From positions 1 to 13,199 of the forward strand of contig JAQXLO010000223.1 of the NCBI GenBank assembly GCA_029012165.1: DNA of 13,199 nt, written 5' to 3'. This DNA is from Oscillospiraceae bacterium (GTDB taxonomy: Bacteria; Bacillota; Clostridia; Oscillospirales; Acutalibacteraceae). Made by a program: the position numbers and the translations under genes. Numbering within the stretch: the stretch's first letter is position 1; each line of letters begins with the position of its first letter. This document shows positions 1 through 6,970 of this stretch, one piece after another. The notes beneath the pieces were generated by a model that was given only the letters and a program-made list of their open reading frames with translations, searched no databases and was not told the DNA's origin.

Positions 1-2048
1 GCGGGCATTGCTTCGCACAGCGCAATCTGTTCCACGGCAACAACATGGTCGCCGTCGGTATAGGTGAAGTTGATGAAGCAGTCGCCGGAAAGGGCGGGCA
101 GATCCAGCGTCACCTCGGCACCGGCAAGGGGTTCCAAAGCAAGCGTGCAATCCCCTGTCTGCACGGCAGCGCCGTCTTTCAGCAGGGTGTAGGTCGTTTT
201 CAGGTAGTCGCTGTTGCGGAAGCGGTTGGTGTTTTCAAAGCGGAAGGTGCTGCCGCCCATGTGCTTGGCACGGACAGGACGGTAAACGACCTGCATTTCA
301 TAGGCGCCGGTATGGGGTGTGCGGTCGGGATAGACCAGACCGTCCACACAGAAGTTGCCGTCATGCCGCCACTCGCCGTGGTCGCCGCCGTAGGTGTAGC
401 GTCCGTCCTCGTGGTACACGGCGTGATCCGACCACTCCCAGATACAGCCGCCCATGAAAATGTCGTCGCTGTAAAAGTAGTCCCAGTACTCCTCCAGTGC
501 GCCGGGACCAACACCCATGGCGTGGCAGTATTCGCACAGGAAGAACGGCTTCTCGTCATAGGTCCGGATCCCGGAGGTTCTGTCCCGAATGGCACGCATT
601 TGCGGGTCGTGGGTGTACATCTCGGAGTTGACATCGTAGCCGATGCGATCCGTGTGGCACACGTTCTCGTAGTGCACGGGAATTTCGGGACAGTTTTCGT
701 GCAGATAATCGTAGCAAACGTCCTGGCACTTATAGCCGCCCGCTTCGTTGCCCAGCGACCACATGGTCACACAGGGATGATTGCGGTCACGCAGGTACAT
801 CCGCTGTACTCTGTCCAGATAGCGGGGCGCCCAGCGAAGGTCGTGGCTGATGAAGTCGATGTCGTTATGCGGGTCCATCGCCACGCCATGGGTTTCGATG
901 TCCGCCTCGTCCACCACATACAGTCCGTACAAATCGCACAGAGTGAGGAACTGGGGGTCGGGCGGATAGTGGGAGGTGCGCACGGCGTTGACGTTGAGGC
1001 TTTTCATCAGTTCAATATCCCGAATCAGGTCGGGCAATTCCATGGCGTAGCCCTTGGTATGGTGGGAGTCGTGGTGGTTGACGCCCTTAAACTTGATATT
1101 TTTGCCGTTGAAGCGGAACACATGACCGTCGATCGTGATCTTGCGGAAGCCCACATATTGCCGCACGGTCTGCACGTCCCTGCCGTCCTTGCGCAGGGTG
1201 ATGTACAGTTCGTACACCGTAGGCACCTCGGCGTTCCACGCCGTCACATCCAGATCTTTCAAACAGACCTGCGCACCGTCCGCTTCGGCGATGACGGCGC
1301 CGTTTTGCTCGAGGGAGATATGTACATCCCCCGTGCCGCAGAGCTTCGTTTCCACGCATAAACTCTTTTCGTCTGTGCGCACGATGTAGTCCGCAATATA
1401 GTCCCGGGGCATTTCGTACAGCAGAACATCCCGGAAAATGCCGTTTTCCCGGAACATATCCTGACACTCCAGAAACGTGCCCGTAGACCACTTGTGGATA
1501 ATCACGACCAGTTCGTTTTGCCCTTTTACGAGATACTTGCCGATGTTGAACTCGGACGTGTTGTGCGCACCCTCGCCGTAGCCGACAAAGGCGCCGTTGA
1601 GGTAAACATCTATACAGGCTGTCGCACCGAGGAAGTCCAGCAGAAACACCTTGTCCATGTCGTCCACATCAAAAAATGTGCGATAGACCGCACAGGGCAT
1701 TTCCTCCGGCAGCTCGGGCGGAACATTGTCAAACGGATAGGGGCAGTTGATGTAGGCGGGTGCATCGTAGCCCGTTCTCTGCCATGTGGAGGGCACCTTC
1801 ACCTTGTCGAACGCCACGGCGTCGGTGTCCAGCGTATCGGGCAGGTCGGACACATCGGCGTAGTATTGAAAGTCCCATTCGCCGGAAAGAACACGCACCA
1901 TATCGGAAGAAGTGCGCTCCTTTTCAAAGGGCGTTGCCGCCAGGACGGCTTTGTCGGAATACGGAATGGCATAAGCTCTGCCCTGCTCCCGGTTTTGCTC
2001 AAAGACGTCGAAGTCTCTGTAGTTGGTGGTGTTTACGGTGTACTTCAT
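1..2048 (-). CDS. lacZ: Beta-galactosidase, glycoside hydrolase family 2 (3' end outside window)
   Basis: Hydrolyses terminal beta-D-galactosides such as lactose. There is no signal peptide (it starts MKYTVNTTNY), so it should act in the cytosol. Domain order follows LacZ: N-terminal sugar-binding jelly roll (about 45-215), Ig-like domain (about 220-325), TIM barrel (about 327-615), then the start of the next beta domain. The acid/base Glu is E435 in SLGNEAGG and the nucleophile is E506 in LCEYCHAMG. E385 and H387 of IETHG match the LacZ magnesium ligands. About 682 codons are visible of the roughly 1000 usual, so the C-terminal domain lies beyond the left edge. The ATG overlaps the murC stop as ATGA, and GGAGGA lies 6 bases upstream inside the last murC codons, so it is probably translationally coupled to murC. 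The GH2 family is certain; galactoside specificity is inferred from overall LacZ likeness. Confidence 0.93.
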   Translation of the reverse strand, partial: MKYTVNTTNYRDFDVFEQNREQGRAYAIPYSDKAVLAATPFEKERTSSDMVRVLSGEWDFQYYADVSDLPDTLDTDAVAFDKVKVPSTWQRTGYDAPAYINCPYPFDNVPPELPEEMPCAVYRTFFDVDDMDKVFLLDFLGATACIDVYLNGAFVGYGEGAHNTSEFNIGKYLVKGQNELVVIIHKWSTGTFLECQDMFRENGIFRDVLLYEMPRDYIADYIVRTDEKSLCVETKLCGTGDVHISLEQNGAVIAEADGAQVCLKDLDVTAWNAEVPTVYELYITLRKDGRDVQTVRQYVGFRKITIDGHVFRFNGKNIKFKGVNHHDSHHTKGYAMELPDLIRDIELMKSLNVNAVRTSHYPPDPQFLTLCDLYGLYVVDEADIETHGVAMDPHNDIDFISHDLRWAPRYLDRVQRMYLRDRNHPCVTMWSLGNEAGGYKCQDVCYDYLHENCPEIPVHYENVCHTDRIGYDVNSEMYTHDPQMRAIRDRTSGIRTYDEKPFFLCEYCHAMGVGPGALEEYWDYFYSDDIFMGGCIWEWSDHAVYHEDGRYTYGGDHGEWRHDGNFCVDGLVYPDRTPHTGAYEMQVVYRPVRAKHMGGSTFRFENTNRFRNSDYLKTTYTLLKDGAAVQTGDCTLALEPLAGAEVTLDLPALSGDCFINFTYTDGDHVVAVEQIALCEAMP

Positions 2049-3469
2049 GCATTTTCCTCCATCGCTTTGTACTTCTTTATCATGATTTTTGCTGCCTTGT
2101 AGATGTCACCGCAGCCGAGGGTGATCACCAGATCGCCCGGCTCGGCATTTTGGACAATATAGTCCGCCACCTGGTCGAACGTCTCGAACCAGACGCTGCC
2201 AGGAATCTTTGCCGCTAAGTCGGCCGTGTGCACGCCGTAGGTGTTGCGCTCACGGGAACCCATGATCTCGGTCATGACGATGCCGTCCGCAATTTGCAGC
2301 GCTTCGGCAAACTCGTCGATGAGCATGGCTGTGCGGGAATAGGTAAAGGGCTGGAACACGGCGATCACCCGCTTGTAGTCCATCTGCTTGGCGGCCGTCA
2401 GGGTCACGGCGATCTCCTTGGGATGGTGGGCGTAGTCGTCCGCAATGGTGACGCCCCGGTAAGTGCCCAGCATTTCAAAGCGTCTGCCTGCGCCGCGGAA
2501 TGCTTCGACAGCGGCAACGCACTGCGCCATCGGCACGCCGTTTTCCAGGGCAGCCGCAATCGCCGCCAGTGCGTTATAGACGTTGTGTGCACCCGGCACG
2601 GACAGACGGACACTGCCGAGCGTCTCTCCCCCATGTACCACATCAAAGGCGGGGAAAGCGTGTTCCATGCGCACGTTGACGGCACGGTAGTCGCAGTTTT
2701 CCCCCTGCCCAAAGGAGAGAAAGGTTTTGCCGGTCTCTGCCTTGGAGATGGCGTCCACGGTGCGTGCGTCGTCGGCGTTGTACAGCACGGTGCGGCTCGT
2801 CAGGTCGGCAAACTTGGTGAAAGAAGCCTTGAGATTGTCCACGGTCTTGAAATAGTCCAGATGATCCTCGTCGATGTTCAGAAACACGGACATATCCGGC
2901 GACAGGTCGAGAAAGGTGTCCACAAATTCGCACGCTTCGCAGACCATGGTGTCGCTGTGTCCGACACGACCGTTGGTGCCGATGAGGGGCAGCTTGCCGC
3001 CGATGACGCAGGTCGGATCTGCCCCGGACTCGATGAGGATTTGGGAAAGCATGGACGTGGTAGTGGTTTTGCCGTGGGTGCCGCAAACGCCGATGCAGTT
3101 GCCGTACATCCGGGAAATGGCGCCGAACAGCTTGGAGCGCTCCACCGTCGGGATGCCGGAGGCTTTCGCCGCCACCAGCTCGGGATTGTCCGGCAGCAAG
3201 GCCGCCGTGTAGACGATCAGCTGTGCCCCCTCGATATTTTCCGCACGCTGTCCCATGTATACCGGGATGCCCATACTGCGAATGCGGGCAAGCGTGTCGC
3301 TCTCGTTGTTGTCGGAGCCGGAAAGCGCATAGCCCTCGTTATGCAAAATTTCTGCCAGCGGACACATCCCGCTCCCGCCGATGCCGATGAAGTGCACACG
3401 CTGCACACGGCGCAGAAGTTCGTCTAAATCAAACAAAAAATTCACCCTCTTGTCGGGAAAAGCACACAC
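2045..3469 (-). CDS. murC: UDP-N-acetylmuramate--L-alanine ligase MurC
   Basis: Cytosolic ATP-dependent ligase that adds L-alanine to UDP-MurNAc, the first peptide step of peptidoglycan precursor synthesis. Visible motifs, numbered from the GTG: the UDP-binding loop HFIGIGGSGM (26-35), the ATP P-loop GVCGTHGKTTTT (127-138), NIDEDHLDYFK (198-208) and the C-terminal DDYAHHPKEI (344-353). At 474 aa it is full length for the family. The start is uncertain. GTG at 3469 has GAGGAG only 2 bases upstream, but it fits a transcript beginning near 3483. A TTG at 3436 (MFDLDELL) has AGAGGG about 8 bases upstream and gives a more usual N-terminus. It is the first gene of an operon with the overlapping beta-galactosidase gene, and it diverges from the dipicolinate synthase genes. 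Confidence 0.96.
   Translation of the reverse strand: MCAFPDKRVNFLFDLDELLRRVQRVHFIGIGGSGMCPLAEILHNEGYALSGSDNNESDTLARIRSMGIPVYMGQRAENIEGAQLIVYTAALLPDNPELVAAKASGIPTVERSKLFGAISRMYGNCIGVCGTHGKTTTTSMLSQILIESGADPTCVIGGKLPLIGTNGRVGHSDTMVCEACEFVDTFLDLSPDMSVFLNIDEDHLDYFKTVDNLKASFTKFADLTSRTVLYNADDARTVDAISKAETGKTFLSFGQGENCDYRAVNVRMEHAFPAFDVVHGGETLGSVRLSVPGAHNVYNALAAIAAALENGVPMAQCVAAVEAFRGAGRRFEMLGTYRGVTIADDYAHHPKEIAVTLTAAKQMDYKRVIAVFQPFTYSRTAMLIDEFAEALQIADGIVMTEIMGSRERNTYGVHTADLAAKIPGSVWFETFDQVADYIVQNAEPGDLVITLGCGDIYKAAKIMIKKYKAMEENA
2055..2060 (-). promoter_or_regulatory. Ribosome binding site of the beta-galactosidase gene, inside murC
   Basis: The minus strand reads GGAGGA, followed by 6 bases and then the ATG at 2048. 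The site lies wholly within the last murC codons and the start overlaps the murC stop, an arrangement typical of translational coupling. Confidence 0.75.
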
Positions 3470-3489
3470 TTCTCCTCATTATCCTATCT

Positions 3490-3518
3490 ATTATATTCTA
3501 CTTTTGCGAAAACATCAA
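3490..3518 (-). promoter_or_regulatory. Vegetative (sigma-A type) promoter of murC-lacZ
   Basis: On the minus strand a -35 box TTGATG (3518-3513) and a perfect -10 box TATAAT (3495-3490) are 17 bases apart. Transcription would start near 3483, leaving a leader of only about 13 bases that contains GAGGAG. The spacer and the region just upstream of the -35 carry two palindromic boxes, described separately. Confidence 0.8.
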
Positions 3519-3533
3519 TCACTTTTGCAAAAG
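3500..3533. repeat. Two near-identical palindromic boxes in the murC promoter (candidate operator)
   Basis: CTTTTGCAAAAG at 3522-3533 is a perfect 12-base palindrome. CTTTTGCGAAAA at 3501-3512 matches it at 10 of 12 positions. The copies start 21 bases apart, about two helical turns, so a protein could bind both on the same DNA face. One copy fills the spacer between -35 and -10, the other lies just upstream of the -35, so binding would be expected to block RNA polymerase. No regulator can be assigned from the sequence. Confidence 0.45.
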
Positions 3534-3565
3534 TTTTTCAAATGATTTGCTTCCATGCTGCCTAT

Positions 3566-3594
3566 CACCGCAAGCGAACGACCTGCATACACTG
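3566..3594 (+). promoter_or_regulatory. Candidate sigma-K-type mother-cell promoter of dpaAB
   Basis: CACC at 3566-3569 is followed by 16 bases and then CATACACTG at 3586-3594. This fits the sigma-K pattern mACm-N16/17-CATAnnnTA with one mismatch at the last base. CATACACT also fits the related sigma-E -10 box. Sigma-K control of dipicolinate synthase is established in Bacillus subtilis; its use here is inferred. No good vegetative promoter was seen before dpaA. Confidence 0.5.
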
Positions 3595-3628
3595 CTATTG
3601 GAATCGTATCCGAGAAAGGATGATCTTC

Positions 3629-4441
3629 ATGCAGGACACATGGAGCTTTACCATTTTGGGCGAGGACAAACGCCTTTTCTATACAGCCGAAGCCCTGCGC
3701 AGTCTGGGGCACAGCGTCGAATGTACGGCGGAACATCTTGCCGAGTGCGACATACTGCTTTTGCCCGTTCCCGTCAGTCGGGACGGCGTCACCGTCAACA
3801 CCGCCGACATCCGTCTGGACACCCTATCCTCCACCGTGCGCAGGGATTGCCGTGTTTTTTGCGGAATGCCCCGGTCGGAGGTTTCCGACCTGTTTTTCAA
3901 GCGGGGCATCCGCCTGTACGACTATGCCGCCCGGGAGGAATTTGCCGTGCGCAACGCCGTACCCACGGCGGAGGGCGCTGCGGAAATTCTTTTGCGCACG
4001 CTCCCCGTCACCCTTCGGGGCGCACGCATTTTCATCACCGGCTACGGACGGTGCGCCCGTGCCTGCGCCCGGCTGTTCACCGCCATGGGTGCAAGGGTCA
4101 CGGTGGCGGCACGGCGGTGCAGTGCTCTGGCGATGGCGAACGCCGACGGCTACAACAGCGTCTACCTGCGGGAACTTCCCCGGTGCATCGGAGAGGCGGA
4201 CGCCGTTGTCAACACGGTGCCTGCCCCTGTACTGGGCGAGACGGTACTGTCCGCCATGCGGCGCAACTGTCCCATTGTGGAGATCGCTTCTGCGCCCTAC
4301 GGCGTGGACACGGCGCTTGCGGCGGAATACGGCATCACCGTCCTGCCGGCGCCCTCCCTGCCCGGCAAGGTCGCACCGAAAACTGCGGGGATCATCATTG
4401 CCGATACGGTTCTGAATATTCTCCGGGAGGGAAGCGAATGA
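3629..4441 (+). CDS. dpaA: Dipicolinate synthase subunit A (SpoVFA)
   Basis: With DpaB it forms the mother-cell enzyme that converts the lysine-pathway intermediate dihydroxy-tetrahydrodipicolinate to dipicolinic acid, the calcium-chelating solute of the spore core. The 270-aa protein has an N-terminal region followed by a Rossmann NAD(P)-binding domain whose glycine loop is ITGYGRCARA (G138, G140, A143). A family-typical stretch APSLPGKVAPKTAG (241-254) follows. B. subtilis SpoVFA is slightly longer (about 297 aa). The ATG at 3629 was chosen because AAGGA lies 8 bases upstream and the protein then begins directly with the family N-terminus; the in-frame ATG at 3620 falls on the ribosome binding site, and the reading frame further upstream encodes nothing family-like. 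It diverges from murC and overlaps dpaB by 4 bases. Confidence 0.93.
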   Translation: MQDTWSFTILGEDKRLFYTAEALRSLGHSVECTAEHLAECDILLLPVPVSRDGVTVNTADIRLDTLSSTVRRDCRVFCGMPRSEVSDLFFKRGIRLYDYAAREEFAVRNAVPTAEGAAEILLRTLPVTLRGARIFITGYGRCARACARLFTAMGARVTVAARRCSALAMANADGYNSVYLRELPRCIGEADAVVNTVPAPVLGETVLSAMRRNCPIVEIASAPYGVDTALAAEYGITVLPAPSLPGKVAPKTAGIIIADTVLNILREGSE

Positions 4442-5010
4442 ACGCACTGACCGTCGGCTTCGCCCTTTGCGGTTCCTTCTGCACGTTCGATCGGGTGATC
4501 CCGCAGCTGCAGGTGCTCAAAGACCATGGTGCGGATGTCATCCCCATTCTGTCCGAGACCGCCTACAGCACCGACACACGCTTCGGCGCCGCAGCGCATT
4601 TCCGCCAAAACATAGAAGCCGTCTGTTCGCATAAAATCTTACACACACTGACCGATGTGGAACCCATCGGACCGAAGAAACTGCTGGATCTGCTGATCGT
4701 GGCGCCCTGCACCGGCAACACCCTGGGCAAATTGGCCAACGGCATCACCGACTCCTGCGTGACGCTGGCCGTCAAGGCACATCTGCGCAATGCACGACCC
4801 GTTCTGCTCGCCGTTTCCACCAACGATGCCCTGAGCGCTTCGGCGCCGAACATCGGCAAGCTTATGAACACCAAGCACGTCTATTTTGTGCCCATGCGGC
4901 AGGACAACGCCGAAAAAAAGCCCACGTCCATCGTGGCGGATTTCGACAAAATTTACGAAGCCGCCAAAACCGCTGTGCAGGAAAAGCAGCTCCAGCCGAT
5001 CCTGCTGTAA
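4438..5010 (+). CDS. dpaB: Dipicolinate synthase subunit B (SpoVFB)
   Basis: Second subunit of dipicolinate synthase, a flavoprotein-fold protein that works with DpaA in the mother cell late in sporulation. The 190-aa length matches the family. Recognisable stretches are the N-terminal VGFALCGSFCTF (5-16), the flavoprotein-like IVAPCTGNTLGKLANGI, PVLLAVSTNDALS, and the late HVYFVPMRQD. The ATG overlaps the dpaA stop as ATGA, and GGGAGG lies 7 bases upstream, so the two are probably translated in a coupled way at matched levels. Having both dpaA and dpaB places the host among spore formers that use the SpoVF route; Clostridium cluster I species lack SpoVF, and an EtfA-dependent route has been reported there. 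It converges on pncB. Confidence 0.94.
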   Translation: MNALTVGFALCGSFCTFDRVIPQLQVLKDHGADVIPILSETAYSTDTRFGAAAHFRQNIEAVCSHKILHTLTDVEPIGPKKLLDLLIVAPCTGNTLGKLANGITDSCVTLAVKAHLRNARPVLLAVSTNDALSASAPNIGKLMNTKHVYFVPMRQDNAEKKPTSIVADFDKIYEAAKTAVQEKQLQPILL

Positions 5011-5042
5011 AAAACGACCGCCATGGACTTTCCACGGCGGTC
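5009..5042 (-). terminator. Rho-independent terminator between pncB and dpaB
   Basis: An 11-pair stem (5016-5026 with 5032-5042) has a 5-base loop. On the minus strand it is followed by one G and six U (complement of 5009-5014), a proper terminator for pncB. The A/C mismatch of the plus-strand stem becomes a G-U pair on the minus strand, another sign that it evolved for pncB. Plus-strand reading lacks a U-tract (ATTGCTGTTG), so termination of dpaAB here would be weak. Confidence 0.85.
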
Positions 5043-5055
5043 ATTGCTGTTGTGT

Positions 5056-6498
5056 TTACTTTCTCTTTTTCTCGGAAATCAGGCGGTGCTTCTCGTCCCA
5101 AAGCTTCTGGGACAGGTCAACATAGTAGTTATGGGGGTTTTCAAAGCGCAGCACTTCCTCCCAGAGCGTGTCGATCTGCGCCTTGCAGTACTGCCGGATG
5201 GTTTGCAGGTCGGGCAGGGAGTACACGCACTCCCCGTTCTGGAACATCTGCACCAGCAGAGGACGGGCGGTGAAATTTTCCACCGTCTTGCGCTTCCATG
5301 TGAAAACAGGATCAAACAGTTCATACGGCTTGCTGTCGTCGATCACCTCGTCCGCCAGCGTGATCAGGTCGGCAATGGCCTTGCCCGTATCCTTGTCGTA
5401 CAGGCGGTAGACCATCTTCACCCCGGGGGTTGTGACCTTTGCCGCATTTTCGCTGATCTTGATCTTCGGCTCCACGACCCCGTCCTGCTCCACGGCGCAG
5501 AGCTTGTACACGCCGCCAAACACGGGGTTGGAGGAGGAGGTAACCAGCCGTTCGCCCACACCGAAGGAGGTGATCTGTGCGCCCTGCTGGATCATATCCC
5601 GAATCAGATATTCATCCAAAGCGTTGGACGCCACGATGCCGCAGTCCGGGTAGCCGGCTTCGTCCAGCATTTTGCGCACCTTGCGGGACAGATAGGTGAT
5701 GTCGCCGCTGTCGATGCGCACACCCTTGGGACGCAAGCCGAGGGGCTTCAACACTTCGTCAAACACACGGATGGCATTCGGCACGCCGGAACGCAGGACA
5801 TCGTAGGTATCGACCAGCAGTGTGCAGGCGTCGGGGTACTCCGTGGCATACGCCTTGAACGCCTCATACTCGCTGTCAAACAGCTGTACCCAGCTGTGCG
5901 CCATGGTGCCCAGCGCCGGCACACCGAAGCGGGTGTCGGACAGGGTGCAGGCCGTACCGGCACAGCCGCCGATATACGCCGCCCTTGCCCCGTACACGGC
6001 GCCGTCAAAGCCCTGCGCCCGGCGCGAGCCGAACTCCATGATCGCCCTGCCCTGCGCCGCACGGACAATACGGTTCGCCTTGGTGGCGATGAGGCTTTGG
6101 TGATTGATGCACAGCAGGATCATCGTCTCCACCAGCTGTGCCTGTACCACGGGACCGCGCACCTTGACGATGGGTTCTCCCGGAAATACGGGCGTACCCT
6201 CCGGCACCGCCCAAACGTCACAGCAGAAGCGGAAATTTTTCAGGTAATTCAAAAATTCCTCCCGCATCCCACGCTCCCGCAGATACGCTATATCCTCGGC
6301 GGTAAACTTCAGATCCCGCAGATATTCCACCAGCTGCTCCACGCCCGCCATGATGGCAAATCCGCCGCCGTCGGGAACGGTGCGGAAGAACATATCAAAA
6401 TGGGCGATCATATCCTGCTTGCCCGCCGAAAAATATCCGTTCGCCATCGTCAGCTCATAAAAGTCCATGAGCATCGTTAAATTTCGTGTATCGTCCAT
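5056..6498 (-). CDS. pncB: Nicotinate phosphoribosyltransferase
   Basis: Joins nicotinate to phosphoribosyl pyrophosphate to give nicotinate mononucleotide, the first step of the Preiss-Handler NAD salvage route, in the cytosol. The 480-aa protein matches the long clostridial type. Visible motifs are the N-terminal DFYELTMANGYF (12-23), EFGSRRAQG (155-163), GTMAHSW with H201 (the position of the phosphorylated His in the family), GVRIDSGD, SNALDEYLI, and the phosphate-binding region SFGVGERLVTSS. The start is ambiguous. ATG at 6498 has AAGGAG 10 bases upstream; an in-frame GTG at 6504 sits 4 bases from the same site and would add two residues. It shares its upstream region with the divergent helix-turn-helix gene and ends in its own terminator. 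Confidence 0.95.
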   Translation of the reverse strand: MDDTRNLTMLMDFYELTMANGYFSAGKQDMIAHFDMFFRTVPDGGGFAIMAGVEQLVEYLRDLKFTAEDIAYLRERGMREEFLNYLKNFRFCCDVWAVPEGTPVFPGEPIVKVRGPVVQAQLVETMILLCINHQSLIATKANRIVRAAQGRAIMEFGSRRAQGFDGAVYGARAAYIGGCAGTACTLSDTRFGVPALGTMAHSWVQLFDSEYEAFKAYATEYPDACTLLVDTYDVLRSGVPNAIRVFDEVLKPLGLRPKGVRIDSGDITYLSRKVRKMLDEAGYPDCGIVASNALDEYLIRDMIQQGAQITSFGVGERLVTSSSNPVFGGVYKLCAVEQDGVVEPKIKISENAAKVTTPGVKMVYRLYDKDTGKAIADLITLADEVIDDSKPYELFDPVFTWKRKTVENFTARPLLVQMFQNGECVYSLPDLQTIRQYCKAQIDTLWEEVLRFENPHNYYVDLSQKLWDEKHRLISEKKRK

Positions 6499-6543
6499 GT
6501 GCACAACTCTCCTTCAAAAATGATCTATACGACACCGCAAGGT

Positions 6544-6611
6544 TCATGAAATTTTCGTAAATTACAAAAAAATTTCATGAAAAGTGTTGCAAAAAATATT
6601 TTACCATGGTA
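6544..6611. repeat. Palindromic boxes in the pncB / regulator intergenic region
   Basis: TTCATGAA, a perfect 8-base palindrome, occurs at 6544-6551 and 6574-6581, exactly 30 bases apart, in AT-rich sequence. A different 10-base palindrome, TACCATGGTA (6602-6611), overlaps the start of the -10 box of the plus-strand promoter. All lie where a regulator could act on pncB, on the helix-turn-helix gene, or on both. Short palindromes do arise by chance in AT-rich DNA, so this is suggestive only. Confidence 0.35.
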
Positions 6612-6615
6612 CAAT
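6587..6615 (+). promoter_or_regulatory. Vegetative promoter of the small helix-turn-helix gene
   Basis: TTGCAA (6587-6592), a 17-base spacer and TACAAT (6610-6615) form a strong sigma-A-type promoter with an expected start near 6622 and a leader of about 67 bases. A weaker second candidate is TTGAAT (6634-6639), 17 bases, TAAGAT (6657-6662). The region upstream of the -35 is rich in A and T runs, as in an UP element. Confidence 0.75.
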
Positions 6616-6688
6616 GAAAATAGAATTTTTTCTTTGAATCCATTGGTTTTGTTTGATAAGATGAAATTCCGACAAAGGGGATAGCAAT

Positions 6689-6934
6689 ATGAGAATCAGA
6701 AAACAGGCTCTCGGTGACCGCAACATTATCGGGGAAAAAGTGGAGCAGCAGCGCAAGTCCATGGGGATGAAGCAAAAGGATTTGCTCACCCAGCTGCAGA
6801 TCAAGGGCATCGACCTGAACGCTTCCGGTCTGTCCAAGCTGGAAGGGCAGCTGCGCTACGTCACGGACTTCGAGCTGAAGGCTCTGGCCGATGTGCTCGG
6901 CGTTTCCGTCGGCTGGCTGTTGGGCATGGAATAA
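6689..6934 (+). CDS. Small XRE/Cro-CI family helix-turn-helix DNA-binding protein
   Basis: An 81-aa protein made almost entirely of one XRE-type helix-turn-helix domain (about 14-77): the first helix IIGEKVEQQRKSMG, the turn MKQKDLLTQLQ, a recognition region with NASGLSKLEGQLR, and the closing helices ELKALADVLGVSVGWLLG. It has a short basic N-terminus and no second domain, so its ligand, if any, is unknown. AAAGGGG lies about 8 bases before the ATG. It is transcribed alone, divergent from pncB, and its own promoter carries a palindrome over the -10 box, which would allow autoregulation. Stand-alone proteins of this shape are common in Clostridia and mostly uncharacterised. The family call is firm; its targets are unknown. 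Confidence 0.88.
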   Translation: MRIRKQALGDRNIIGEKVEQQRKSMGMKQKDLLTQLQIKGIDLNASGLSKLEGQLRYVTDFELKALADVLGVSVGWLLGME

Positions 6935-6940
6935 TCTTTT

Positions 6941-6958
6941 CCGCCGTCTTTTGGGCGG
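6941..6958. terminator. Weak hairpin between convergent genes
   Basis: CCGCC (6941-6945) pairs with GGCGG (6954-6958) across an 8-base loop in the 36-base gap between the regulator gene and the GH95-like gene. Neither strand has a convincing U-tract after it, so it is at best a weak terminator. Confidence 0.25.
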
Positions 6959-6970
6959 TGCCCGCTTTCC

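Noticed and set aside
45..1361. Long open plus-strand frame opposite the beta-galactosidase
   Set aside because: It is antisense to a gene with intact catalytic motifs, shows no recognisable domain, and long open antisense frames are expected in GC-rich coding DNA.
2228..3427. Long open plus-strand frame opposite murC
   Set aside because: Low-complexity His/Val/Gly-rich translation without motifs; the minus strand encodes a complete MurC.
3542..3628. N-terminal extension of dpaA to an upstream ATG
   Set aside because: It would contain the candidate promoter and the ribosome binding site, and the extra residues (Cys/His/Arg-rich) do not look like the family N-terminus.
5023..6480. Long open plus-strand frame opposite pncB
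   Set aside because: It mirrors the coding strand of a complete nicotinate phosphoribosyltransferase and has no family resemblance or ribosome binding site.
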